A stretch of 64,000 bases of DNA from Trichostrongylus colubriformis (taxonomy: Eukaryota > Nematoda > Chromadorea > Rhabditida > Trichostrongylidae): assembly GCA_963978905.1 (NCBI GenBank), contig OZ022261.1, positions 20,395,686-20,459,685 of the forward strand. Direction: 5' to 3'. How positions within the stretch are numbered: the first letter of the stretch is position 1; every line of letters starts with the position of its first letter. Position numbers and translations under genes: made by a program. This document shows, piece after piece, positions 48,201-54,529 of this stretch. Under the pieces are notes generated by a model. It made no database searches. It saw nothing but the letters and a program-made list of their open reading frames with translations, and had not been told where the DNA came from.

Positions 48201-51200
48201 TTTCCACTAGCATTTTACTTGAGATTACCCATCGAGAGCAGTTCTAACCTTGAAAAGTATTAGACTGATCATTTACCGGACTTCTTTAGCCATTGGCTCC
48301 GAAGCTTATACGATCGCTTTACAGATAGTTGTCAAAAATCCGTCATTTGCTACGACGTCATCCTCCATTCTGACAGTGATGATCTCCGTGATTCTAGCCA
48401 TGATTTTTGCCTTACTGCTGATATTCGTGTTTCGAAAATCACATTACGCGTGAGTTGTACTTCATTTCATCGCATGGCACTTCTTCGACAGCTTGTCCCA
48501 TGTGCAGTTTGTTCCCATCTGTCCGTCGCTTCATTCTGCTACACTTTTGATGGCACATTACGCGATGACAAAGTCTCTCCGGGTTCCGTTATTTGATCTA
48601 GACGCTCATATGGCATCCTTTCATAGAACTTACTTCAAAGACATCAGAAGGGGGTAATTTTGGTCCACGGTAGAACAGACGTAGTTCAGACGAGTTTAAG
48701 TGGCCGCCATTGCACAAACTCGTCAATTTGACGCCTTGGCATGGCGCCAAGAGAAGATGTTTTCATTATAAAAATGTTTTTCCTTTTACTTTTTCCTTTG
48801 ATCTTTCTTGTATTGTTTCTAGATGTACTTACATGAATGCTAATGTAGTTGGGAATGGCCACTCAACTGCGCTGGGAGTCAGGTACTATAATTAACGTTG
48901 GCCCGCGGCCCGTCTACTACAGCGGACAACTCGGAAAGTCAGTATGTTGATGCGAATACACATCACAGCGTCGCGCTTTGAAATCCGGGTTTTTTTCGCC
49001 GGTTATCGCTTCTAAGCTTGAGTGTTCGTTACAAAATGCTCATTTCTTTGCATCTTCCTCTTGTTCCGTACCCCTTCCACTTCCTTTAAGGAATCGTCCA
49101 CGGGAACATGGGTGCTAGAGGCCTCCCACAACTACATTAGCACATAAAAATGTTAGAATATTAAAAAATATATATAAAGATTATGATACGGATAAGCGGC
49201 TACTTACTATACATTGAAGCAAAAGGGTGCCCCGATCAGGAACGGGCGACTCGTGCGCGAACGTCGCGGGCGCGATGCGCATCACGACTTTTCTGCCTAA
49301 CGACATATACGCCTGTAACTACACCCGGTGGGTGCCTAGTCTTATGTCGAATTTTCGCTTTGCGACGTCGCACTCGCAGCGCCATCAGCACAACCTGCCG
49401 CTGCCGGCGGAATTTCGTTCAGGACGCAAGGGGCTGGTACCATGGAGGTTCTTCAAAAAATAGCTGTTTATCTCATCATTATCTAAAACAATAACTTTTG
49501 TGCCCTAAAAGAAAAAAATAGTAACATAATAAGTAAAAGAAACGATAGCATTACATTCCTGATTAAGAAAGAATCAACTCTGGCATAGAACTCCAGAGAG
49601 TGTTGTAATGTACGCAATCACACGCGAGGAAATCCGCGCCGCTCGCCGGTCGCGCGAATGTTCGACAAAGGTCTACAAACCTACACACGGGCTATTTTGG
49701 TTGGTTGGGAAAGAGATCGCACTAGTTAGTGCCGTGTATTTTTATTTGGTTCACTGTCGGTCCACATTCATGACCCCGCCGACATCACCGGTGATGAACG
49801 AAACGAAAATACACAGCATTGAATACTACGACGCACTTCCCAACCAGCCTAAATACGACGCTGAGTGCGGGGTGAGACACTCATCTAGGTTATTCACCGA
49901 GCACTGCTCGGCAAGGACCTGCATTCGGTTTGGTTGCAGGCCAGGGCACTCTGATTGGAACACAGCACCATGCGCGTCATCATGCGCTACAAACGCCTTG
50001 CCGTTCTCGTTGTGGACTGGCCGCCCGTGCCCGAAGGGGCGTAACCCTGACTCAATTCGGAAATGGTAACCTAAACCACTATTGAACACCGTATTTATTC
50101 CTCCCGCGCTTAACATGCAAACTGTAGTGCGACACACGACTATTTTCAACTGGCGCTACACCCTCCTACTTCGAACATACAAATCTAGGGGTGCACCCTT
50201 ACTTCAGGATGCCGCAGTGCGGCACGTCGCAAGCGAAGCAGTGCGACGAGCTAAAGGCGCCATGTTGTTGGGTCCCGAAGCGATTAGAGGTCAACTGATC
50301 ACACCCCTAGTATTACGTTGTAATCGTTCTGAGACCCAACTACCGCGACGCGCATAGCTCGCACACACTGTGTCTCACGCTGCGTCGTCGTGCGGCATCC
50401 CGATATAAGGGTACACACCCACAAATCTATGGCCAGGAGGGGCCTTCACGGTCAACGTCACGACTGTGGCAACTCTTTTAGAAATATTAGGTTGTCCCAA
50501 AAGTCTTGTAGTATTTTCCCAAAAAAAAAAATCAGTATAGAACGTTCCCTAAGCTTTCTAGGATAATATATATTAACCCACCAAATCCCGTGGAGAGACC
50601 TACAATGCCCCTTGTCGATACCCACCCAACTCGCGGTGTCATCTATTATGAGCGGTCTTGCGGCACCAAAACGACGGAAGCTTGCCACTCCATCAGCGCT
50701 GCATTGGGCAAGGGTGTGTGAGCTACGTGACCGGGCGCCGCTGGTTCATCAGCTTCAGCAACGGCGAGATTGACATGAAAGACAAACCACGCTTGGGACT
50801 GTGCTGGTTCTGGGACGCGGAAGGAATGCTTTTCCGCGAGGTGCTGGTACAAGGCGAGACAGTCACCGCTGCCGTATGCACCCACCAGCTCCAGCAGCTC
50901 GCCGTCGATGTTCGAGAAAAGTGCCGGAAAAGGTCCGCGGTCACCCTTCTTCATGACGACGCCCGCTCCCATTTCGCGAAAAGTACCCAGGCCAAGTTAT
51001 AGGAGCTCGGCTGGGATGTGCTGCCCCACCCGCCATACTCTCCAGACATTGCCCCTTCTGGCTTCACCTTACCCATCCTCTCGAATCCTTCCTGGCCAAG
51101 AGAAAATTCGCTGATTATGACTTGCTTGCGAAGGCGATCGCTGACTTCTTCGACTCTCAGAACCCAGAGTTCTGGGAGAAGGGAATCAACGATTTTCCTA

Positions 51201-51995
51201 TGAAGTGGCAGAGGGTTGCCGATAACAATGGTCAAACGTTGTTGCCTAATTGTTATTTGTTGGACGAAAAAAAAATAAAAAGTGATGATCGAAAAAAATC
51301 CTACAAGACTTTTGGGACAACCTAATATTTTACAACTCCCCTGCAATCCTCTCAATGATTGTGTTGTGTTTCACAAGTAGTATACCTGTATCGAGTCCAA
51401 ATTTACACGCTTCCTTTTGTCATAATGTAACCGTTAAAACGCTTTCCTACCTCACAATTGTGCAAGCCCCATGTTGGTGGATCTCTGAACGGCCCAACCG
51501 CAAACCGAAAACTTGTGAGACGGTGTCAAAAAGCAGCAAGTTCCGCCACATGGCCCCCTTGCTCTTCTACAGAGTCGTCAATTCTATTTTGACGTGCTCA
51601 CCATATCTCTGCCTTGCAGATGGAGAAGCCAAAGGAGAGCTAACATTTGTTGGATGAACAATACCAGCGACACCGGCATCACAATCACCGGCACGATGCC
51701 TAACAGCACAAGGTAGACGCACACTGCTTTGTACTTGCATGTGTCTTGTGTGTAGCTCTAATACTTGCTGTTCAACTAATCTTGCCAGCTTAGGGCCTTC
51801 TCTCTGACCGCGAAGCATGCAAAGAAACAACGTGATCCTGTCACTATTTATTTCAGCAGGCACTATGTCGTAAATGCCGATACGGAGAAGACGTTTGAGG
51901 CGTCCAAATCACCAGCTGTGAAGCGAACGGCTGGTGCTCATCTAGTTCCAGTGACGGTGACCAGGCAGGACGGCGCTCCTACTGTATATTTTTAG
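24117..51995 (+). CDS. Single-pass cadherin, protocadherin-15/Cad99C-like N-terminus (gene model, ~15 exons)
   Basis: A cell-adhesion receptor: signal peptide, about five cadherin-type extracellular repeats, one transmembrane helix, and a tail of about 50 residues. Exons: 24117-24228, 26706-26854, 28596-28661, 28714-28816, 30198-30340, 30408-30575, 37319-37406, 37508-37596, 41318-41416, 41474-41533, 41587-41730, 45127-45300, 47942-48072, about 48264-48449, 51857-51995. All phases agree up to exon 13, and the total is 617 codons. The exon 13/14 junction is uncertain. Calcium-type motifs are LDRDE and DVNDNAP (repeat 1), DRDQPGPN and DVNDLPP (repeat 2) and AYDGDALD (repeat 3). Later repeats lack them, so only the distal part is likely to be calcium-rigidified. 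Similarity of repeats 1-2 to Pcdh15/Cad99C is from memory of that family; those proteins have about 11 repeats, so this would be a short relative. Introns are loaded with transposons. Confidence 0.85.
25738..26290 (+). repeat. Dispersed ~600-bp repeat, copy 1 (cadherin intron 1)
   Basis: Shares a long ordered series of blocks with 27468-28030 and 44185-44850: a start like AGTATTAGGGATAATGTGGT, GCCTCCAGGCGACGTGATT, GGCGCGCTTTCTCAGTTTTA, a CCGCCTCTTAGTGGG... block and a TTTTTCTCCAC end. No coding capacity was seen. Class unknown. Confidence 0.7.
26706..26854 (+). CDS. Cadherin exon 2: repeat 1 core
   Basis: Acceptor GCTGATTTAG, donor GAG before GTGAGT. It encodes SVIGHLPIRGSTTG, then DIGRIVPGSKDLILEKKLDR followed by DE. 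LDRDE is the calcium-coordinating mid-repeat motif. Phase 0 at the 3' end fits exon 3. Confidence 0.8.
27170..27400. mobile_element. Diverged hAT-like MITE fragment
   Basis: Contains ATTGCTTTGAGACCCAATGA and GTTGTGCGAGACCCTCACGT, matching in order the right half of the MITE at 50187-50420. The ends are degraded and no target duplication is visible. Confidence 0.45.
27468..28030 (+). repeat. Dispersed ~600-bp repeat, copy 2 (cadherin intron 2)
   Basis: Same block order as copy 1, including CGCCTCCAGGCGACGTGATT and GCAGCGCGCTTTCTCACTTT, but with an inserted poly-C tract near 27580. It lies only about 1.2 kb downstream of copy 1 in the same orientation. Confidence 0.7.
28596..28816 (+). CDS. 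Cadherin exons 3 and 4: end of repeat 1, start of repeat 2
   Basis: Exon 3 (28596-28661) encodes GQSKLELVVECVSQNLHSDF and SQ. After a 52-base intron, exon 4 (28714-28816, acceptor CTTTTTTCAG) encodes LNISVFVTVQDVNDNAPVFD and APEYNITIKEELPK. DVNDNAP is the canonical inter-repeat calcium linker. Exon 4 ends with one base of a split Asp codon. Confidence 0.85.
29218..29650. mobile_element. Inverted-repeat element, ~110-130-bp arms
   Basis: The left arm (29218-29330) containing AGTCGTTTGGAATACCGCTC is mirrored by 29515-29650 (GAGCGGAATTCCAAACGACT). The shared core extends through GCGATGGGCTGGTACG / ACCAGCCCATTGCG. The loop of about 185 bp has no coding motif. It sits in cadherin intron 4 and is related to the 18.4 and 49.3-kb repeats. 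Confidence 0.7.
30198..30575 (+). CDS. Cadherin exons 5 and 6: repeat 2 and linker to repeat 3
   Basis: Exon 5 (30198-30340, acceptor TTATTTTCAG) encodes FTDFEVTDRDQPGPNSFILY, with the D-R-D calcium motif and Pcdh15-like PGPN. Exon 6 (30408-30575, acceptor CTTTTAG) encodes NRIDYEKIRSFDVILEARDQ, where YE replaces the usual DRE, and ends HVTVEDVNDLPPYFPHQYY. The last motif is a second inter-repeat linker. Donors are GTGAGG and GTGTGC. Confidence 0.85.
30818..31768. mobile_element. hAT-like element, ~950 bp, ~110-bp inverted arms
   Basis: The left end GGTGTGCACCCTCGTGTCAG is mirrored at the right by CTGACACAAGGGTACACACC. The inner arms also mirror each other (CGCGTGTAATTGCATG / ATTACATGCGATTCC). 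The flanks TTGTAGCTA and TTATGGCTA are similar enough to be an aged 8-9-bp duplication. The interior has no transposase. Located in cadherin intron 6. Confidence 0.6.
32056..32160. repeat. 52-bp tandem duplication
   Basis: Two near-perfect adjacent copies of a unit containing GCGTCGCTAACAATGGATCA and GTCCTCTGATGACAGAGGAG. Each unit contains the self-complementary CCTCTGATGACAGAGG hairpin. Confidence 0.85.
32220..33115 (+). repeat. ~0.9-kb dispersed repeat, copy A
   Basis: Collinear with 54530-55775: shared blocks include TCAATGGAGCGCGG, TTGTGACTTCCTTCAAACAT, TTTGCGAGGTTGCCGCTTTT, TTTTCGTTTTCATCCCATGG and GGTTATTGACGCTGGC. This copy has one unit of the internal 185-bp repeat, against three in the other. 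It has no terminal inverted repeats that I can see and no coding. Confidence 0.7.
33170..33615. repeat. tRNA-SINE copies in inverted arrangement
   Basis: A minus-strand copy (about 33170-33425) has the tail GGGCAAAAGCTTCGGTCTTG, a degenerate tRNA-like part with the reverse of the B-box (GGGACTCGAACCTGC), and the CTTATCAGCACTCACAC head. A second, partial copy on the plus strand (33480-33615) shows the head TTCACGGTTCGATGCCGCTA and GTGAGTGCTGATAAGCC. This resembles the inverted dimer at 6.8-7.2 kb. Confidence 0.65.
33620..34090. repeat. Dispersed repeat, copy related to 53.55-53.95 and 55.8-56.0 kb
   Basis: The block CAGTTAGTCAGTTTTATCAC...GAGAAATTTCATTGATCAATG at 33920-34000 recurs at 55840-55900 (same strand) and, inverted, at 53590-53660. 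The block around TTCTGCAACCAAACACTCAT (seen inverted at 33660-33690) recurs at 53890-53920. No coding. Confidence 0.65.
35240..36235 (-). mobile_element. Penelope-like element remnant: inverted pLTR pair without the reverse transcriptase
   Basis: A near-perfect palindrome is centred near 35941: the left arm about 35660-35940 and the right arm about 35942-36235 match over about 280 bases. The minus-strand arm encodes the GIY-YIG nuclease start: CDVVYEMECRACNGKYIGET then GRV, and further on NGHLARRGLD. At 35321-35356 a hammerhead-like core and the downstream pLTR sequence follow, as in the larger element at 58.7-61.7 kb. The RT is deleted. Located in cadherin intron 6. Confidence 0.75.
35321..35356 (-). 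ncRNA. Hammerhead-ribozyme-like motif of the Penelope remnant
   Basis: Minus strand: a GGCCC-type 5' strand, then CTGAAGA (fits the CUGANGA core), a short GAT...ATC stem, then GAAACGTC, then AGGC, which can close stem I. Penelope-like elements are known to carry small hammerheads with minimal stem III in their pLTRs. Activity is inferred from the motif only. Confidence 0.6.
36340..36689. mobile_element. MITE with ~45-bp terminal inverted repeats
   Basis: The left end CACGATCCTGCAGCACGGCG...TCTGCAGTTCATCAGCCGG is mirrored by the right end CGGCTGATGAATTGCAGA...CCGTGCTGCCGGGATCGTG. About 350 bp, non-coding. The superfamily is not assignable because the duplication is unclear. Confidence 0.75.
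37319..37596 (+). CDS. Cadherin exons 7 and 8: repeat 3
   Basis: Exon 7 (37319-37406) follows a 6.7-kb intron full of repeats and encodes DGELILEPEAIKAYDGDALD then ADIEYGMFGG. DGD is the calcium motif. Exon 8 (37508-37596, acceptor TTATTTTCAG) encodes FSHYFSIDSNGKITVRTSPP and a proline-rich turn. The phase-1 junction splits a Glu codon and is consistent. Confidence 0.8.
37920..39905. mobile_element. ~2-kb fold-back element (large palindrome)
   Basis: The outer ends TACAAGGAAAGGCTCCCTGG (37937 region) and the mirrored CCGAGAGCCTTTCCTTGTTA (39890 region) bound arms of roughly 900 bp. Further mirrored blocks run from outside in: TGTAGTTTCGAACGGGGATC, the tract around ATATGACTCGAGAAAACA, TTTGGCGTTGTTGCGT, AACTTCGGAAAATTGGGGGT and GGCGTCAAATAAGGGCATTT. 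There is no recognisable transposase. It is related to 57.1-58.3 kb and, in its core, to 4.2-4.6 kb. Located in cadherin intron 8. Confidence 0.8.
38131..38199. repeat. 35-bp tandem duplication in the left arm of the fold-back element
   Basis: TCGGATGGAGCAGCTCGTAG...CGATCTACAA occurs twice in a row here but once (as the complement) in the right arm near 39690-39715, so the duplication arose after the palindrome formed. Confidence 0.8.
40527..40701 (-). mobile_element. 145-bp solo Penelope pLTR with 15-bp target duplication
   Basis: The insertion at 40542-40686 is flanked by identical 15-mers GATAGGAAGGGACCT (40527-40541 and 40687-40701). Removing it rejoins the mariner reading. Inside, TATGCCAACGAGGTTGTTAG and GGCTTAACGTTTCGACC match the end region of the element at 58.69-58.78 kb. 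It contains only the ribozyme region: no RT and no nuclease. Confidence 0.75.
40600..40638 (-). ncRNA. Hammerhead-like motif in the solo Penelope insertion
   Basis: Minus strand: TTTGAGGAA, then a perfect GAC/GTC stem around a six-base loop (GACGATCTGGTC), then GAAACGTT. The stem differs in sequence from the other copies but keeps pairing. The first core base is changed (TTGAGGA instead of CTGANGA) and stem I does not pair well, so this copy is probably inactive. Confidence 0.5.
41318..41730 (+). CDS. Cadherin exons 9-11: repeats 3 to 4
   Basis: Exon 9 (41318-41416) encodes AYEKDNPEKNSTAIVSLSLE. Exon 10 (41474-41533) encodes ITSSIPLHTVLLTVKAFSNR. Exon 11 (41587-41730) encodes GVPVRYSLGNVNAAVSVGET then TGQLTFAGSPKI. 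All three are phase 0 with short introns and T-rich acceptors. The beta-strand pattern 'g..v.Ysl' and 'TG.L' is kept, but DxD and DxNDN motifs are missing, so this repeat probably binds little calcium. Confidence 0.8.
42775..42840 (+). repeat. G-rich dispersed unit
   Basis: GGAGGGTCGTATTTGACAGG followed by GGGATGGGGGGGGGGG. The same design occurs at 20855-20895, 21090-21125 and 53530-53580, so it is the end or core of a repeat family. Confidence 0.5.
43053..43838 (-). mobile_element. Tc1-like element with ~270-bp inverted terminal repeats and transposase remnant
   Basis: Ends are TACAGTCCGTACCAAAAGTA and its complement, with TA at both edges. The arms mirror each other for about 270 bp (43053-43325 and 43570-43838). 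The minus strand of the core (about 43510-43320) still encodes a Tc1 transposase C-terminus: PWGAVVQRFL, stop, then NNKQCCTVNELMEAVLIAWD and MQNLVQSMPNKLF. Most of the catalytic domain is deleted. Located in cadherin intron 11. Confidence 0.85.
44185..44850 (+). repeat. Dispersed ~600-bp repeat, copy 3 (cadherin intron 11)
   Basis: Same block order as the 25.7 and 27.5-kb copies (GCATTAGGGGTAATGTGGTT, ...CCGCCTCTTGACGGACAG, ...TTTTTTCTCCACTG). It additionally carries a short internal duplication of CCGTGTGACACGA(C/T) near 44487-44560. Confidence 0.7.
45127..45300 (+). CDS. Cadherin exon 12: repeat 4/5 boundary
   Basis: Encodes TAKAKLTVVVDTESSCCSRM then EFEKPEYHLQMGSLPVIGTI, 58 codons in phase 0, after acceptor TTTTGCAG. 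VVVDTE occupies the place of the VxDxND linker, and the CC pair is unusual. The donor at GTTACT is weak, so the 3' boundary is the least certain of this exon. Confidence 0.7.
46455..46925 (+). repeat. Direct repeat, copy 1 of ~460 bp (cadherin intron 12)
   Basis: Collinear with 48645-49092, including GGGGGTAATTTTGGTCTACG, GTGGCCGCCATTGCACAAAC, CATGAATGCTAATGTAGTTG and TTGGCCCGCGGCCCGTCT. No coding motif or terminal inverted repeat. Class unknown. Confidence 0.75.
47942..48072 (+). CDS. Cadherin exon 13: last extracellular repeat
   Basis: Encodes LRYFVVDQDGVVRLELGSHP and CELVVLATRDDGATTVAK. 'F.VD.DG.V.L' is the typical cadherin strand C-D turn. Two donors are possible, at 48067 (GTACGG) and 48072 (GTAATT). 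Only the second restores a continuous frame with exon 14 using acceptors that I can find. Confidence 0.65.
48264..48449 (+). CDS. Cadherin exon 14: membrane-proximal segment and transmembrane helix
   Basis: Encodes SEAYTIALQIVVKNPS, then the single hydrophobic helix ILTVMISVILAMIFALLLIF with VF, followed by the stop-transfer RKSHYA. The exon start is uncertain: 48264 keeps the frame with donor 48072, while the better-looking acceptor at 48289 does not. The end is at GTGAGT with two bases of an Ala codon. Confidence 0.75.
48645..49092 (+). repeat. Direct repeat, copy 2 of ~450 bp (cadherin intron 14)
   Basis: Same orientation and blocks as 46455-46925, with a shared end (CTTCCTCTT.TTC.G.ACCCCTTCC). 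The two copies flank exons 13 and 14, so unequal recombination between them would delete the transmembrane exon. Confidence 0.75.
49320..49660. repeat. Dispersed repeat related to 18.3-18.5 and 29.2-29.65 kb
   Basis: TATGTCGAATTTTCGCTTTG, GGCGGAATTTCGTTCAGGAC and TTCAAAAAATAGCTGTTTAT match in order the minus strand of 18490-18340. The right part (CGCAATCACACGCGAGGAAA) resembles the arms at 30.9 and 31.67 kb. Boundaries unclear. Confidence 0.45.
50179..50428. mobile_element. hAT-like MITE with perfect 8-bp target duplication
   Basis: The 234-bp element 50187-50420 (ends ...GGGGTGCACCCTTACTTCAG and ATATAAGGGTACACACCC) is flanked by ACAAATCT at 50179-50186 and 50421-50428. The inner inverted block GCCGCAGTGCGGCACG / CGTCGTGCGGC is present. 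Located in cadherin intron 14. Confidence 0.8.
50486..51327 (+). mobile_element. Mariner element, internally deleted, with intact ends
   Basis: The 838-bp element at 50488-51325 is bounded by TTAGGTTGTCCCAAAAGTCT and its complement AGACTTTTGGGACAACCTAA, with TA at each edge (50486-50487, 51326-51327). The ends match over about 25 bases, so the element is young or recently mobilised. It encodes only the C-terminal half of a transposase. Located in cadherin intron 14. Confidence 0.9.
50658..51280 (+). pseudogene. Mariner transposase, C-terminal half
   Basis: The plus strand gives EVLVQGETVTAAVCTHQLQQ, then TLLHDDARSHFAKSTQAKL with the second catalytic Asp, an in-frame TAG, then ELGWDVLPHPPYSPDIAPSG with the third Asp in the D34D spacing region (YSPD.AP), and after a frameshift IADFFDSQNPEFWEKGINDF. 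The N-terminal HTH region and the TGDE.W block with the first Asp are deleted. It is inactive. This is a typical mariner; hookworm genomes are known to host mariners of this type. Confidence 0.85.
51857..51995 (+). CDS. Cadherin exon 15: cytoplasmic tail and stop
   Basis: Acceptor TATTTCAG. One base completes the Ala codon of exon 14, then RHYVVNADTEKTFEASKSPA, VKRTAGAHLVPVTVTRQDGA and PTVYF before TAG. The tail is short and basic, with no catenin-binding block. The last residues V-Y-F fit a class II (hydrophobic-x-hydrophobic) PDZ-ligand pattern, which suggests, but does not prove, scaffold binding. Confidence 0.8.
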
Positions 51996-51999
51996 AATA

Positions 52000-53550
52000 G
52001 GAACGTCTTTTTTCACATGTCCACACTTTTCTGATGATTCCTAGGTTACGATTCTTTCTACCAGCGAAATTGCAGTGATATCCGGTATATATCAGAGGTA
52101 CATACTTCCTCAAATTTCTAAATTCATTTCTCCATGCTCGTTTTCAATGACTCGGTTCCATAATCATATGGTTATTCTAATTGTAAGTCGGGAGAACAAG
52201 GGCTCCCCGTGGAAAAGAGGGAAGTTCCACTTCCTTCTCGCAAAGCTGCCCAACTTTCTTTTAATTTTTTTAAGCGTTCCTTGAAATTCACGTGATGAGG
52301 ACATATCGCTACAGTACTGTTCCAAGGTGTTCTTCTCCAATTTCGTTTTTCTTAAACCTCATTGTTTTGAGATTGTTGAATGAGAGATGATGCCATGTTA
52401 GGCGATTTCGGACAGGTAATGGGGTATAGACGAGGCTACTGTCACGTGAGTACGATCCCCCATACTTTGTCCAAGAATACGATCCCCTCTAACATTTCAC
52501 ATCAAACTATTGTCGCAGGGGGGAGGGGTGATGGAGATGCCAAGTGCTGTATCATTCTACCGCTCGTCAATGGGTGTAGGGCACTTGAATTGAGGCAAGT
52601 CGTCGGAGCTCACGGCGTCCGCGCGAGTTCAGTTCACAACGAAAGCACGGGATTTCTCAAGCTATCAACTCGCGTGGTGCGATGACCAGTTCGAGCGTCT
52701 TGGCTTACATCGGTCATCAGTCTATAACAGGCACGGCGGCTAGACAAGCCCAACAATGCTCCTCCTCAGTTTAGCTATTAATGCACGATTTACAACCCAA
52801 AAAACCCGGTACGACTCCCTTTCGATCAGCTGACGTGTAGCCCTTGTTGAGGACTTCTACCCACGCTGTGCTCGACTGTGGACGTTGAGGCCTGCTCCTT
52901 ACTACAGAGTCATTGTACAGAAGCCAGTCCTGTGTCAATTACTAGTTATTCATGGGCGTTTTGCTTTTTGCTCCCGAGAATCATGAGATCATCAATATTT
53001 ATCGAAGCTCATGCAAAAGATCTCGGAAAGCTTATAACATGTCCATAGTTCCTTACCATGTTTATTTTTTATGTTGTAAAATTTGAAATCTTTGAATGAA
53101 ATTTTGCTCACTTTTTATGGTGTGAAATGTAAATGTGTCAGTGAATGATCGAATCAACTCCAGCTTGTGTTTTGTTGCACAATTAAGCGGAGTAAGCCCT
53201 TAGAGGCTGAACTCCTTCTTTTGAATTCTACCTTTTGGACAGGATATCAATATCTGGCATTTGCCTGCAACATATACATAGTTTTCGCCGGTAATGCTGA
53301 CTTGTTTGCTTTTGATGACTGCGCCAATAGCGAGGTATACGAAATTGTATTTCCAACATCCAATTCTTCTGCTCTCTGACTTTGAAACGAAATCTGCTGA
53401 GCTCATAAAACGGCTGTGGGAGCTTGCATAGACTAGACCGCGTCGTACTTCAGCTATCAGTGTAGGTTTGAACGATTTGAAAGTATTAGTTTTGATGTCA
53501 ATACCCAGAGTCAATCCTCCGACTAGGAATCCAGGGGGTCGTATTTTGTC
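52000..53550. other. Downstream flank of the cadherin gene
   Basis: The 3'UTR should begin here, but no AATAAA close to the stop was identified. A GC-richer patch at 52570-52690 looks like an interspersed repeat. No exon could be supported. Confidence 0.35.
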
Positions 53551-53950
53551 CGCTGGGAGGAGGAGGGGGGGGGGGTAATCGTTGAGGTGTGCAGCGATCA
53601 ACGGAATTTCTCAGACCGATGGTCCAAAGTGTAAAGAGGAGATGTGATAGAACTGACTAACTGGGTTCAAATCCAAAACTGATGTTAAATTTAATCTTCA
53701 CTTAAAAACTCGAAGGAACAGGAAGCATCACCCCACAAATAGAAAACAAGGTGAGGCACTAATTTTCAAAATAATTGCTTAAGTCAATATTGTAGAGAGG
53801 AGAGTGCATGGATAACATAAAAGATAGATAGAGTCCAAGAACAAACTGTTCCTTCAGTTCTCTAGGAATTGTGGACTGTGAACGAAGTGTAAAGCTTCTG
53901 CAACCAAAAGCTCATAACTTATGCTGTTGCACGAGGTCGATACCTGATGC
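53530..53950 (-). repeat. Inverted copy of the 33.6-34.1-kb repeat
   Basis: The complement of this segment matches 33660-34060 in order, from CAACCAAAAGCTCATAACTT through ATAATTGCTTAAG..., AAATCCAAAACTG and the GTCAGTTCTATCAC block to the C-rich/G-rich end (GTCGTATTTTGTCCGC). Non-coding. Confidence 0.65.
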
Positions 53951-54529
53951 CTTGTTCACGGCCAGGGTCAAGCGTCCAGTTGAGGAAAATAAAAAAAATA
54001 CGACCCCCCCCCCCCCCCAAAAAAAAAGGGGGCCTCCATGCGATTCCCCCCCCCCTTACTCTGTAATGGTTAATAATAAGCAAGCTGCTTTGGAACCACT
54101 GAGGGTGGCCATAAAAAGGCATTAAATTGTGAACACTCCGACCTTATACCAAAACTCTTTTTTTAAGTTTCTGTTACGTTACAAACGAGGTCCAGTGGAT
54201 GAAGAAAAAATCCGGCTAGGGACGATATGGCAGAGCAGCGGTTAGGCAAAATTAGAGAATGACAAAGTTTGGAAAAACGAGGCAGAAAATTGAAACAAAA
54301 ACAACCATCCAAAAGAACGTGCAACGTAAAAATCGAGAGAAAAGATGACGAAGAGCCATTAAAAGGACAAGCGAAGTTGGACACAAAGTTTGATTTTTCA
54401 TGAAAACATACTAAGAGCGCATAAACACGCAAAAAAATGCGAAAAATACGCAGAAGCTCCTGACGCGTTCGTTTTCCATGGGAATAGGATTGTATGGCTA
54501 CTCGTACGGAACTAAGAGATTAACTTAAG

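Noticed and set aside
49608..50149. Overlapping open frames of 107-153 codons on both strands
   Set aside because: They have no motif, overlap a dispersed repeat and are mutually antisense. They are likely chance frames in GC-richer repeat DNA.
53989..54060. Poly-C and poly-A/G homopolymer block as a functional element
   Set aside because: Most simply a G/C-rich repeat end with slippage or assembly error. Similar C/G runs occur at several repeats here.
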